DNA of 64,000 bases from Thiocystis violascens DSM 198. GTDB taxonomy: Bacteria; Pseudomonadota; Gammaproteobacteria; Chromatiales; Chromatiaceae. The notes below the pieces were generated by a model. That model was given only the letters and a program-made list of their open reading frames with translations. It was not told where the DNA came from and searched no databases. The stretch lies in NCBI RefSeq assembly GCF_000227745.2, contig NC_018012.1, positions 186,001 through 250,000 on the forward strand. Direction: 5' to 3'. Position 1 is the first letter of the stretch. Each line of letters opens with the position of its first letter. Positions 1 to 8,228 of the stretch are shown in pieces. The position numbers were made by a program, and so were the translations under genes.

Positions 1-511
1 TCGAGTTGGAAAACTCCGCGTTCAGGGTGGCGCCTGGCAGATCCAGATCGTCGTTCGAGTTGTCCACGTCGAGACTCACCCGATCCTCGCCGAACATGGC
101 CTGGACGGTGTTCGCCACCTTCAGCACATTCTGAAACTTGAGCGTGAAGACCTCGGTCTTTTCCTCGCGAAAGACGGTGATGTCCCGGAAGTACTCTTCC
201 GTGGTCATCACCAGATAGACCCCGGTCTTGTCGTTGAAGCGGTACCAGAGACCCGCCACCCGGGCGATGCTGTCGATCGCCTCGCGCACCGTGAGCGCGC
301 GCAAAAAGAGGGTGAAGCGCCGCCCTCCGGCCTCCCGCGTCGCCACGATGTTGACGCCGGTCTGCTCGGCGATGACGCGGATCGCGTCCTGCACGCTGGC
401 ATCGCTGAACTCGATCTCGCGCAGCGGCATGGTCACGTCGCTCGCCGCGGAGTGCGCCGGAGCGACCGCGCACAGGCTCAGACAGGCAATGAAAAAAAGC
501 AGATGTCTCAT
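1..511 (-). CDS. Secretin (GspD/PilQ/MshL-like), N-terminal part only
   Basis: The gene starts at an ATG at 511-509 and runs off the left edge, so only about 170 N-terminal residues are visible. Residues 1-22 form a signal peptide (MRHLLFFIACLSLCAVAPAHS). Next comes an STN/secretin N0-like segment with the typical wording QDAIRVIAEQTGVNIV, and then VFTLKFQNVLKVANTVQ, as at the start of an N1 domain. Secretins form the outer-membrane ring through which type IV pili or type II secretion pseudopili pass. It is the last visible gene of the minus-strand assembly operon and is separated from the PilP-like gene by 314 bases holding a hairpin repeat. The STN-type beginning fits MshL/PilQ-like secretins; the exact subfamily cannot be decided without the pore domain. 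Confidence 0.85.
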   Translation of the reverse strand, partial: MRHLLFFIACLSLCAVAPAHSAASDVTMPLREIEFSDASVQDAIRVIAEQTGVNIVATREAGGRRFTLFLRALTVREAIDSIARVAGLWYRFNDKTGVYLVMTTEEYFRDITVFREEKTEVFTLKFQNVLKVANTVQAMFGEDRVSLDVDNSNDDLDLPGATLNAEFSNS

Positions 512-607
512 GGATTCCGGTTGTCCTGAACCGCGCCCCGCGCGGTATTGTTTGTTGGATTGGCTCGGCCAACGGCCGCCTCCGCGACCCTCGGAGCGGG
601 GCACCGT

Positions 608-664
608 CATTCAGTGAAGCCGTTCGTGGTTCGAGGGCCTCACCACGAACGGCTTCACTGAATG
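608..664. repeat. Perfect 22-bp-stem hairpin, copy 1 of a dispersed repeat family
   Basis: Arms 608-629 and 643-664 are perfect reverse complements (22 bp) around a 13-base loop. The core TGAAGCCGTTCGTGG / CCACGAACGGCTTCA recurs at 10558, 10715, 13780 and 42546. It fills most of the gap between the secretin and the PilP-like gene and could act as an mRNA-stabilising or attenuating stem inside the operon; no T-tract follows on the minus strand. Confidence 0.9.
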
Positions 665-788
665 GCAGTGTCGGAGCGGGCGCGGTTTCGCGGTAGCGAT
701 AAACCGCCAACCCTGATCCTTCGGGATTTCTGAGGGATGCCTCACAGATGTTCCGATCATGGATGACGCCCCCTAAGCGATCTCCCCA

Positions 789-809
789 TTGCCCCTTGCC
801 CCTTGCCCC
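789..809. repeat. Heptamer tandem repeat TTGCCCC x3 (plus degenerate copies)
   Basis: Three exact TTGCCCC units, followed by a degenerate continuation up to the stop codon of the PilP-like gene. This is the complement of the GGGGCAA arrays at 7875 and 42370. Confidence 0.85.
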
Positions 810-825
810 TTGCTCCCTGCCCCTC

Positions 826-1284
826 TCACCGAACAAGAATGACCTGCCGCATGGAGCCGACCTCGACCTCGATCTGCATCCGGTCGATGCGCTTGACCCG
901 GATCACCGCGTTCGGAGAGGCCACGTTGATACCGATGGTGTCGCCCTCGCGCACCACATGCGTGCCCACCCCCTGCACCTCCAGCAGCGCCGCCTTGTTG
1001 CCGTTCTGGAGCATCACCATGCCCTTCAGCTTCATCTTGGGCGCCGGGGCGTTGCCCTCGGCATTCTGGAAGCCTACCTTGGCCTCGCTGTCGCTGAAGC
1101 GCTTGAGGATGGGCGCCGTCAGATCGAAGGGATTGCGCGCGTCGCCGCGATAACCGGGCCGGTCGGCCGTCTGCGCCCGGACACCGCTCCACTGGGGCGC
1201 GGCCAGCAGGACCGCCAGGATCGCCGCCGCGGACGGCAGAACGCGCGCGCGGCGGCGCGCGCGCTGGACCTCATGAAGCTGCAT
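826..1284 (-). CDS. PilP/GspC-like periplasmic alignment protein
   Basis: 152 aa, predicted as a membrane-anchored periplasmic protein that would link the inner-membrane platform to the secretin. An N-terminal hydrophobic helix lies at about residues 15-33, followed by DARNPFDL, the short 'NPFD' type motif common to PilP/GspC homology-region proteins, then a small beta domain ending in IDRMQIEVEVGSMRQVILVR. I place the start at the ATG at 1284-1282 preceded by GGAG; the open frame continues upstream, but there it overlaps gspF in another frame and reads as low-complexity shadow. Its position between gspF and the secretin matches MSHA (mshK) and T2SS logic. Sequence similarity is weak by eye, so the assignment rests on architecture plus position. 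Confidence 0.75.
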   Translation of the reverse strand: MQLHEVQRARRRARVLPSAAAILAVLLAAPQWSGVRAQTADRPGYRGDARNPFDLTAPILKRFSDSEAKVGFQNAEGNAPAPKMKLKGMVMLQNGNKAALLEVQGVGTHVVREGDTIGINVASPNAVIRVKRIDRMQIEVEVGSMRQVILVR

Positions 1285-1304
1285 GCGAACGTTTAACTCC
1301 TGCA

Positions 1305-2522
1305 CTATTTCGTCGAGACCTTCAGCGCCGCCTGGAAGAAGGCCAGATACACCGTCCCCACCATGCCGCCCACGATCAGAATCATCACCGGCTCGACCCA
1401 GGCCGCCATCACCTTGACGCGCGCCTGCAAGTCCTTGCGGTAGTAATCGGCCAGCGACTGCATCACCGCCTCCAGCTCGCCGCTGCGCTCGCCGATGGCG
1501 GCCATGTGCCGCACCAGCGGCGGCATCACCTTCGCCCGCAGCGCGATCGACAGCGGCTGCCCGCCCAGGATGCGCTCGCCGGCCTGCTCGAAGGCATCGG
1601 CAAAGGCTTGATTGCCGATCACCCCGGCGGCGATCGAGAGGCTCTGCAACAGCGTGATGCCGCTGCGCAACTGCATCGCCAGCATCGAGGCCGCCTGACC
1701 CAGCGACGCCGAGCGCAGGGTGCCGCCCACCACCGGGATCTTCAGCATCAGACCGTCGATGACCCGCTTGCCGCCCTTGGTCGTGTAGGACGCCAGCGCC
1801 GCGAAGATGAAAAGCCCCACGCCGCCGCCGAAGATCGCGCCCCAATCCTGGAACCAGCCCGCCAGATCCATCAGGAACTGCGTCACCGGCGGCAGTTCCA
1901 CCCCGCGCGCGCCGAGAAACACCGCGAAGCGCGGGATGACCCAGCCGACCAGCGCCGCCGACACCCCCACCGCCACCAGGAACACCAGGCTCGGATAGGT
2001 CAGCGCCGTCATGAGCTGACGCTTGATGTCCACCCGCCGCTCGATGTCGTCGGCCAGACGCTCCAGGATGTCGTCGATCTCGCCGCTCTTTTCCCCGGCC
2101 TCGATCAGCTTGGACACCATCGGCGGAAACACCTGCTTCTCCGCCGCCAGCGCGCGCGACAGGCTGCCGCCGTCCTCGATCAGGTCGCGCATCCGCCCGA
2201 GCGCCTTGCGCAACTGGAATTTCACCGCCATCTCGCGGTTCGCCTCCAGCGCCTGCACCACCGTATGTCCGGCGCGCAGCATCAGCGCGAGCTGGCGGAA
2301 CAGAAACACCAGATCGCCCTGGCTGGTGCTCAGATAGCGCTTGGGCGCGAAGCGGCTGACCCCGCTCTCGTCGCGCCCGGCGGCCTGCGGATCGCGGATC
2401 GAGAGCGCGAAGATCTTGGCCTCGCGCAGTTGCAGCGCCGCCGTGCGCTCGTCTGCGGCCTCGATGTGTCCGACCCGCTCGGCGCCGCTGGCATCCAGCG
2501 CCAGATATTCGAAGACCGGCAT
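1305..2522 (-). CDS. Type II secretion/type IV pilus platform protein GspF/PilC family
   Basis: 405 aa, the usual family length. It begins MPVFEYLALDASG, the standard GspF opening, and has two T2SSF domains: the first with GGSLSRALAAEKQVFPPM near residues 120-135, the second with GGQPLSIALRAKVMPPLV near 315-335. Three membrane helices are visible (about 172-198, 222-245 and 375-398). The protein is the polytopic inner-membrane platform that couples the cytoplasmic ATPase to pseudopilin or pilin extrusion. It starts one base after the gspE stop, so the two are translationally coupled. Confidence 0.95.
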   Translation of the reverse strand: MPVFEYLALDASGAERVGHIEAADERTAALQLREAKIFALSIRDPQAAGRDESGVSRFAPKRYLSTSQGDLVFLFRQLALMLRAGHTVVQALEANREMAVKFQLRKALGRMRDLIEDGGSLSRALAAEKQVFPPMVSKLIEAGEKSGEIDDILERLADDIERRVDIKRQLMTALTYPSLVFLVAVGVSAALVGWVIPRFAVFLGARGVELPPVTQFLMDLAGWFQDWGAIFGGGVGLFIFAALASYTTKGGKRVIDGLMLKIPVVGGTLRSASLGQAASMLAMQLRSGITLLQSLSIAAGVIGNQAFADAFEQAGERILGGQPLSIALRAKVMPPLVRHMAAIGERSGELEAVMQSLADYYRKDLQARVKVMAAWVEPVMILIVGGMVGTVYLAFFQAALKVSTK

Positions 2523-2523
2523 C

Positions 2524-4149
2524 TCAACGCGCGTCCGGCGGCACCAGCCGCTCCACTTCGGCGAGCGTTACCGCGCCTTCCAGCACCTTGGAGCACCCGT
2601 CCTGCCAGAGGGTGTAGTAGCGGTCCGTCGCCGTCTGGCGGATCAGATCCTCGCGCGCGCCGGTCGCGATCAGCTCGCCGAGCGGGCGGTCCACCCACAG
2701 CGCCTCGTAGAGCCCGACCCGTCCCGCGAAGCCGGTGCCCAGACAGGCCGGACAGCCGACCGGGCGATAGAGCGTCAGCTCCTCCGGCAGCGTGCCGCCG
2801 AGCCGCCGGCGCTCGTCGGCGTCCGGCGTATAGGGCTCCCGGCACTGCTGGCACAGCCGGCGCACCAGCCGCTGCGCCATCACCCCGATCAGGGTCGCGC
2901 CGATCAGATAGTAGGGCACCCCGATGTCGGCCAGGCGCGTCACCGCCCCGACCGCGTCGTTGGTGTGCAGGGTCGCCAGCACCAGATGCCCGGTCATGGC
3001 CGCCTTCATCGCCGTTTCGGCGGTCTCCAGGTCGCGCACCTCGCCGACCAGGATCACGTCCGGGTCATGACGCAGAAAGGAGCGCAGCGCCAGCGCGAAA
3101 TCCACCTTGGTGCTCACCTGCACCTGCGAGATCCCCGCCACCACCTGCTCGATGGGATCCTCCACCGTCAGGATGTTGAGATCGTCCGCGTCCAGCTCGC
3201 GCAGCGCCGCGTAGAGCGTGGTCGACTTGCCGCTGCCGGTGGGGCCGGTCACCAGAATGATGCCGTAGGGCCGGTTGATCGCCTCGCGGAAGGGACCGAG
3301 GATCGGCGGCGGCATGCCGAGCCGCTCCAGATTCAGCCCGGTGGTGCCCGCCCCGAGCAGACGCATGGTCACCCGCTCGCCCCAGCGGGTCGGCGCGGTG
3401 GCCACGCGCACATCCATTGGCGGGGTGTCCCACTGCGACAGGCGATAGCTCATGGAGCCGTCCTGGGGCAGGCGCTGTTCGCCGATGTCCAGGTTGGCGA
3501 GCACCTTGATACGGGTCACCACCGCCTCGCCCTCTTGCAGGGTCAGCGGGCGCGGATACTCCAGCAGATGGCCGTCGACGCGCTCGCGCACCCGCACCGC
3601 GTACTGCTCGGGCTCGAAGTGCAGATCGGTCGCGCGGCGCAGATAGGCATCCTTCATCAGGGTGTCGAGCAGCCCGGTGGCGTCTTGCCCGCTCGCCTCC
3701 GGCGTCGCCAGCAGCGGCCCGCCGCCGCGCTGGCGGCGCAGCGCCGCGCGCAGCGCCTCCGGCGCGGCCAGCGCCGGGCGCAGACGCTCGCCGGTGGCGC
3801 GCTCGGCGATCTCCGGACTCAGCCGATCATCCGGGTCGCCGAGCGCCAGCAGCAATTCCCCGTCGCGGCGCACCGGCAGCATGGGGCGGCGTTGCAGGAC
3901 GTTGTCCGGCAGCTTTTCCAGGAGTTCCGGCACCGCCACCAGATCCTTCGGCAGCAGAAAGATCATGCCGCGCTGGCGTGCCAGTGCCTGATAAAGCGCC
4001 GCCTCCGGGAAACGCCCGGCGCGCGTCACCGCCTCCAGCAGCCGGATACGCTCGCGCCGTGCTTGCAGGCGCAGGGTCGGCAGGGTCTCGGGATCGACCA
4101 GTCCGGCGGCGATGCCGGCCTCGATCAGGGACGCCTCGGTGACCGCCAT
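2524..4149 (-). CDS. GspE/PilB-type assembly ATPase
   Basis: 541 aa from the ATG at 4149-4147, which overlaps the stop of the upstream pilT-like gene (ATGA); the longer frame upstream is inside that gene. An N-terminal MshEN/GspII_E-like domain (about 1-150) is followed by the secretion ATPase core with Walker A GPTGSGKSTT near residue 303, Asp box/Walker B VEDPIE and ILVGEVRDLETAETA, and a His box TGHLVLATLHTND. A C-terminal zinc-binding element has two CxxC pairs (LCQQC, GCPAC). The enzyme would hydrolyse ATP to power assembly of the pilus or pseudopilus on GspF. Confidence 0.95.
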   Translation of the reverse strand: MAVTEASLIEAGIAAGLVDPETLPTLRLQARRERIRLLEAVTRAGRFPEAALYQALARQRGMIFLLPKDLVAVPELLEKLPDNVLQRRPMLPVRRDGELLLALGDPDDRLSPEIAERATGERLRPALAAPEALRAALRRQRGGGPLLATPEASGQDATGLLDTLMKDAYLRRATDLHFEPEQYAVRVRERVDGHLLEYPRPLTLQEGEAVVTRIKVLANLDIGEQRLPQDGSMSYRLSQWDTPPMDVRVATAPTRWGERVTMRLLGAGTTGLNLERLGMPPPILGPFREAINRPYGIILVTGPTGSGKSTTLYAALRELDADDLNILTVEDPIEQVVAGISQVQVSTKVDFALALRSFLRHDPDVILVGEVRDLETAETAMKAAMTGHLVLATLHTNDAVGAVTRLADIGVPYYLIGATLIGVMAQRLVRRLCQQCREPYTPDADERRRLGGTLPEELTLYRPVGCPACLGTGFAGRVGLYEALWVDRPLGELIATGAREDLIRQTATDRYYTLWQDGCSKVLEGAVTLAEVERLVPPDAR

Positions 4150-5345
4150 CAGGGCTGTCTCCGCGGGCGCGGCAGCAGTCCGCCGCGCTTGGCCGCGGTC
4201 TGCTCGGCCAGCGCCGCCTGCTCGACCAGCCGGGCGGCGCGTTCGATCTGACGCTCCAGGGTCTGCGCGTCCTTGCAATGCACCAGCGCCTCGGCGCGAC
4301 TGAGGATGCCCCGATGGACCAGTTCCGCGAGCGACTGATCCATGGTGCGCATGCCCTCGGCCGCGCTGCTCTCGATCAGCGAGAAGAGCTGGCGCGTCTT
4401 GCCCTGCTCGATCAGATTGGCCGCGGCCGGGTTGACCATCAGGATCTCCACCGCCGCCACCCGTCCGCGTCCGCTGGAGCGTCGCAGCAGTCGCTGGGCG
4501 ATCACCGCCTTCAACGACATGCCGATGCGGTGGCGCGCCACGTCCTGCTCGCCGCCGGGAAAACTCCCGACCAGCCGCTCGACGCAGCCCACCGCCTCGG
4601 CGGTGTGCAGGGTCGAGAACACCAGATGTCCGGTCTCCGCCGCCGTGATGGCCGCGCGCATGGTGTCCAGGTCGCGCATCTCGCCGATCATGATGACGTC
4701 CGGATCCTCGCGTAGCGACGCCTGCACCGCCGCCGCGAAACTCGCCACGTCCCGCCCCAGCTCGCGGTGATGCACCACGCAGCGTTTGGGACGATGGACG
4801 AACTCCACCGGATCCTCCACCGTCAGGATGTGCGCGGCGCGGGTCTCGTTGATCCGATCCAGCAGGGTCGCGAGCGTGGTCGACTTGCCGCTGCCGGTCG
4901 CCCCGGTCACCAGTACCAGCCCGGCGTTCAGCCGCCCCACCTCTTCCAGTTGTGGGGGCAGGCCCAGCCGGTCGAGCGACAGCAGCCCCTGGTCCAGATG
5001 ACGGGCGGCGAGCGCCAGGTGACCCTGCTCGCGGAAGAGATTGAGCCGGAACCGCTCGCCGTCCGGCGCGCCATAGCCCAGATCCAGATGGCCGGTCTGC
5101 GCCAGATCCTCGCGCTGGCGCTCGGTGGCGAGGCGCGCCGCCAGCCGCTCCATGGCGTCGTGCCCGACCAGTGCCTCGCCCAGTTCGGGCGGCGCCGGCG
5201 CCAGTTCGCCGAGAATCCGGTAGCTCGGGCGGCTGCCGACGGTCAGATGCAGGTCCGAGGCCCCGAGCGACACGCCCGCGGCGAGCAGCGCATCGAGATT
5301 CAGCCCCACGGGCTCCAGTGCCGTCACAGACATGGCGCCGCTCAC
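4149..5345 (-). CDS. PilT/PilU-type retraction ATPase
   Basis: 398 aa. The sequence GASDLHLTVGSRPSYRI near residue 30 is the PilT N-domain signature; Walker A is ATGSGKSTT near residue 150, Walker B is VIMIGEMRDLDTM, and the His box is TGHLVFSTLHTA. PilT proteins drive depolymerisation of type IV pili. PilT is not a normal component of T2SS or of MSHA operons, so its presence between the PilO-like gene and the GspE gene is notable. It overlaps gspE by ATGA and its start overlaps the end of the PilO-like gene. An alternative start is at the internal Met5 (MSVTALEP). Confidence 0.92.
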   Translation of the reverse strand: MSGAMSVTALEPVGLNLDALLAAGVSLGASDLHLTVGSRPSYRILGELAPAPPELGEALVGHDAMERLAARLATERQREDLAQTGHLDLGYGAPDGERFRLNLFREQGHLALAARHLDQGLLSLDRLGLPPQLEEVGRLNAGLVLVTGATGSGKSTTLATLLDRINETRAAHILTVEDPVEFVHRPKRCVVHHRELGRDVASFAAAVQASLREDPDVIMIGEMRDLDTMRAAITAAETGHLVFSTLHTAEAVGCVERLVGSFPGGEQDVARHRIGMSLKAVIAQRLLRRSSGRGRVAAVEILMVNPAAANLIEQGKTRQLFSLIESSAAEGMRTMDQSLAELVHRGILSRAEALVHCKDAQTLERQIERAARLVEQAALAEQTAAKRGGLLPRPRRQP

Positions 5346-5956
5346 AGGGTCACGTCGATGCTGATGTTCAGCATGCTCTGCTGGGCCTTGGGTTCGCCCT
5401 CGGTGCGCAGTTCCACGCCCAGCGGCGCGCTCGCATAGTTCAGGTTGCCCAGTCCCCGCAGAAAGGCGAGCAGACCCCAGTAATCGCCCGCGCCCTGCAC
5501 CCGCATATAGGGCCGCCCGGATTCCTGATCCCTGAGCGGGGTCAAACCCCGGCGCCCGTCGCTCTCGTCGCCCTGCTTGAGCAGTTGGATGCCGCTCGAC
5601 TCCGCCAGGGTGTTGAGTTCCAGCAGCAGCAGCTGATGCGCGCCGGGGGTGTCGCCCGGCGTGAAGCGTCCGGCGAGTTCCCCGTAACGGGCTTCGAGCG
5701 CCTCCTTCTGCTTGACGATCTTGGGGAGCTTGCCTTGCAGCGCGGCCGCGGTGCCGACATCGACCTGGGGCACCTGAGCGCGCTTCTCGATGCGGTCGGT
5801 ACGCCGCGCGACCAGCGCGGTGGACTTGGTCAGCTCCCGGTTCGCGAAGGGGAAGATCAGCAGCCCGTAGAGCCCCACCGCGATGGCGGTGCCGATCGCC
5901 AGCCAGCGCAGTCGGTCCGCCGGGGGGAGTGCCTGCCAGGTCTGTTTCAGCTTCAT
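5342..5956 (-). CDS. PilO/GspM/MshJ-like assembly protein
   Basis: 204 aa: a short cytoplasmic N-terminus, one membrane helix (about 19-36), a charged coiled-coil stretch (about 40-95) and a small ferredoxin-like periplasmic domain ending LNISIDVTL. This layout is that of PilO/GspM/MshJ, which dimerises with PilN in the inner-membrane alignment subcomplex. The phrase YMRVQGAGDYWGLLAFLRGLGNL is the usual PilO-type element. It overlaps the PilM/N gene upstream and pilT downstream by four bases each, so all are in one tightly coupled operon. Confidence 0.85.
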   Translation of the reverse strand: MKLKQTWQALPPADRLRWLAIGTAIAVGLYGLLIFPFANRELTKSTALVARRTDRIEKRAQVPQVDVGTAAALQGKLPKIVKQKEALEARYGELAGRFTPGDTPGAHQLLLLELNTLAESSGIQLLKQGDESDGRRGLTPLRDQESGRPYMRVQGAGDYWGLLAFLRGLGNLNYASAPLGVELRTEGEPKAQQSMLNISIDVTL

Positions 5957-7812
5957 GTCCCGCTCTCCCCGAAGGCCAGCAACACCTCGATCTGGTAGCC
6001 GGAGATGGCGCGCGGCCCTGGCCCCGCGACGATGCGCGAGTTGCGCACCGTTCCCTTGAGTTCCCCCAGGGTATTGTTCAGATTGGTGACGAAGAGCTGC
6101 GCGGCGGTGCTGTTCAGCGCCCAGCCCCGCAGTTGCACCAGCGCCCCCGGAGTCGGCGGCAGCTTGATTTCATGCAGATACAGCTCGTCGCCGCAGGCGG
6201 CGGCGATCTGTTCCAGCACCCTGGGCAGCCGTTCGCGCCGCGCCGCCAGCCGCTCCATCGCGGTCACCTTGCCGGTCAGGTCGGCGATCACGCGCTCGGC
6301 GGCGGCGATCTCGGCCTGTAGCCGGTTGGCCTCGGCCAGGATCTCGTTGGCGGTCCGCTTCTGCTCCAGTTGCTCCTCGTAGAGCGCATCCAGCCGCTCC
6401 AGCTCGCGGTCGTTGTCCCAAATCGCGACGCGCATGCGCACATCGTTGGCCAGCACCGCCATCAGCACCGCCGCCGCCGCCGCGTAGGGCAGCAGATCGC
6501 GGCGCTTCCACAGCGGCGCGCGCGCCGGCTGCGCCGCCACCGAGGCCAGCGCCGCGCGCGGCACCGTGCCCAGCACATGACGCGCCACCGCCAGGATCTC
6601 GTCGGCGATCGCATCGCGCGGCGGGGTTTCCGGCGCGGCCGCCGGCCGGGCGCTGGCCGTGTCCGCCGCGCGCGCGCGCCAGAACCGCCGGGCGCCCTTG
6701 TCCAGCGACACGGGCGCGGATTCGGGTTCGGACAGCGCCGCGTCGTCGCCGGCCCGCACCACCTCCAGGCCCAGCAGGTCGGCGAGCGCCTCGGATAGTT
6801 CCGCCGCCTGATCCTCCGGGGCGCGCAGATGGATCTGGCGGATCTCCGGGGTCAGTTCCTCGCGGCACAGCCCGGCCGCGTCCTCCGGCGGCAGGCGACC
6901 GTTACGGGTATTGCCCACGCGCAGACTGCGTAGCGCGCCGGGGCGTCCGCGCATCACCGCGAACTGTTCCGGGTGTACCTCCAGATAGAGCGTCTCCGCC
7001 CCCGGCGACGCCTCCAGGGTGACGAAGCCGGCGCCCAGGATGGCATAGGCCGTGTCCAGGAAGATCCCCTGGCGCTGACATGCCTTGACCCAGGCGCGGC
7101 GCAGACTCTCCGGCACCGCGAGCGCCAGCCAGGAGAAGCCCCGCGCGTCCTCCTCGTCGTCGTCGGAATCCTCTTCCAGCGGACGGCTCTGACCCACCCA
7201 GCCGCACACCAGTTGATCGTCGGCGCGGAACAATTGATCGCGCAGTTCCACGCACTCCTCGACCTGATCGCGGGTGACCAGTTCGGCCTCGACCGCCACG
7301 TCGCCGAACCGCGCCTTGACGCGCGGTCCCGCCTCTTTGGGGAGCGCCTCCGCATCCAGCGCCTGCAGCGCCTGCCGCTCGGCGACGGCGGAGCGCTGTT
7401 CCGGGGTCAGATAACCGCGCCCCATCAGCGGCGCGCCGATGGTCCAGAACAGATTCTGCTCGCTGAAGAGACTCTCCAGCTCCCAGCGCACCAGTTCGTG
7501 CATCTGCTCGCGCGGGCGCGGATGTTCCGGGTCCACCGGCAGATCCAGCAGGGCCGTGACCGCCGAGGCGCTCATCAGCACAGCCTTTTTCGGCAGTCGC
7601 CGCACCCCGCGCGCGCGAAGCCCCTCCAGCGCCTCCGCCACGGCGACCTGCGGATCGATGGCGAGCGACAGCGCGCGGGCACGAATGGTCGCGCCGGTCA
7701 CCCCGGTCTGCACCAGGGCCGCCGTCAGGCGATAGCCATCGCTGTGCAGCACCAGCACCCGGCCCGGCTTGCCGATCTGGATGGTGTTGAGTTGGGAGAG
7801 GGGGTTTTTCAT
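5953..7812 (-). CDS. PilM-PilN fusion (GspL/MshI-like)
   Basis: 619 aa. The N-terminal 340 or so residues look like an actin-like PilM/GspL cytoplasmic domain (opening GKPGRVLVLHSDGYRLTAAL). A membrane helix lies near residues 438-457 and is followed by a long coiled coil (about 460-530) and a PilN domain (LRGWALNSTAAQLFVTNLNN). In canonical T4P these are two proteins; a single chain is the GspL/MshI arrangement. An acidic patch EEDSDDDEED sits in the cytoplasmic part. It is the first gene of the tightly overlapping block, and its upstream gap holds tandem heptamer repeats rather than an obvious promoter. Confidence 0.85.
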   Translation of the reverse strand: MKNPLSQLNTIQIGKPGRVLVLHSDGYRLTAALVQTGVTGATIRARALSLAIDPQVAVAEALEGLRARGVRRLPKKAVLMSASAVTALLDLPVDPEHPRPREQMHELVRWELESLFSEQNLFWTIGAPLMGRGYLTPEQRSAVAERQALQALDAEALPKEAGPRVKARFGDVAVEAELVTRDQVEECVELRDQLFRADDQLVCGWVGQSRPLEEDSDDDEEDARGFSWLALAVPESLRRAWVKACQRQGIFLDTAYAILGAGFVTLEASPGAETLYLEVHPEQFAVMRGRPGALRSLRVGNTRNGRLPPEDAAGLCREELTPEIRQIHLRAPEDQAAELSEALADLLGLEVVRAGDDAALSEPESAPVSLDKGARRFWRARAADTASARPAAAPETPPRDAIADEILAVARHVLGTVPRAALASVAAQPARAPLWKRRDLLPYAAAAAVLMAVLANDVRMRVAIWDNDRELERLDALYEEQLEQKRTANEILAEANRLQAEIAAAERVIADLTGKVTAMERLAARRERLPRVLEQIAAACGDELYLHEIKLPPTPGALVQLRGWALNSTAAQLFVTNLNNTLGELKGTVRNSRIVAGPGPRAISGYQIEVLLAFGESGT

Positions 7813-7815
7813 TAT

Positions 7816-7871
7816 TCAGTTATCAGTTATCAGTTATCAGTTATCAGTTATCAGTTATCAGTTGTCGGTTG
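7816..7871. repeat. Heptamer tandem repeat TCAGTTA (6 exact + 2 degenerate)
   Basis: Six exact TCAGTTA units (7816-7857) followed by TCAGTTG and TCGGTTG. It lies immediately upstream of the PilM/N start codon. A similar TTATCAG heptamer type is known from filamentous cyanobacteria (general knowledge). Confidence 0.95.
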
Positions 7872-7874
7872 TCA

Positions 7875-7902
7875 GGGGCAAGGGGCAAGGGGCAAGGGGC
7901 AA
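7875..7902. repeat. Heptamer tandem repeat GGGGCAA x4
   Basis: Four exact units that directly follow the TCAGTTA array; same unit as the 13-copy array at 42370-42460. Confidence 0.95.
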
Positions 7903-8228
7903 GGCGTAGGATGGGTAGAGTGACCGCGCGCCGACCTGGCGCCAGCCCGCCGAGGCTGGCGCCAGCCCGCCGAGGGTGGCCGGTCACGAAACCCATCGAC
8001 CGCGAGCACCAAGCAAGCCGTCGGAGCCCGCTGGCGGGCGATACGGGCGAGGCGTCCGGTCGGGGTGCGCCGGTTGGCTGCCTTCCAAAGCCCCGCTCGC
8101 CAGCGGTGAGATGCCTGTCCTGAGCGAAGCCGAAGCGGGCGAGGGGCGAAGGGCGAGCCATCGCCGCATCGGTTGTGATTGCCGCGTTTCCAAGGGGTAA
8201 GGGTTGAGTTGTCATGGCGCGATTTGGC
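7903..8228. repeat. Intergenic repeat-rich stretch between pilin-like and PilM/N genes
   Basis: No gene is supported here. It holds a GTAGGATGGGTAGAG motif near 7905 and an inverted partner (GAAACCCATC) near 7989, flanking two copies of a GCCAGCCCGCCGAGG unit (7942 and 7961). This looks like a dispersed palindromic repeat. The six-frame reading frames through it are short and of low complexity. Confidence 0.6.

Noticed and set aside
1506-4251. Very long plus-strand open frames (557 and 636 aa) across the pilus genes
   Set aside because: They are antisense shadows of gspF/gspE in high-GC DNA; composition is His/Gln/Arg-rich without any domain.
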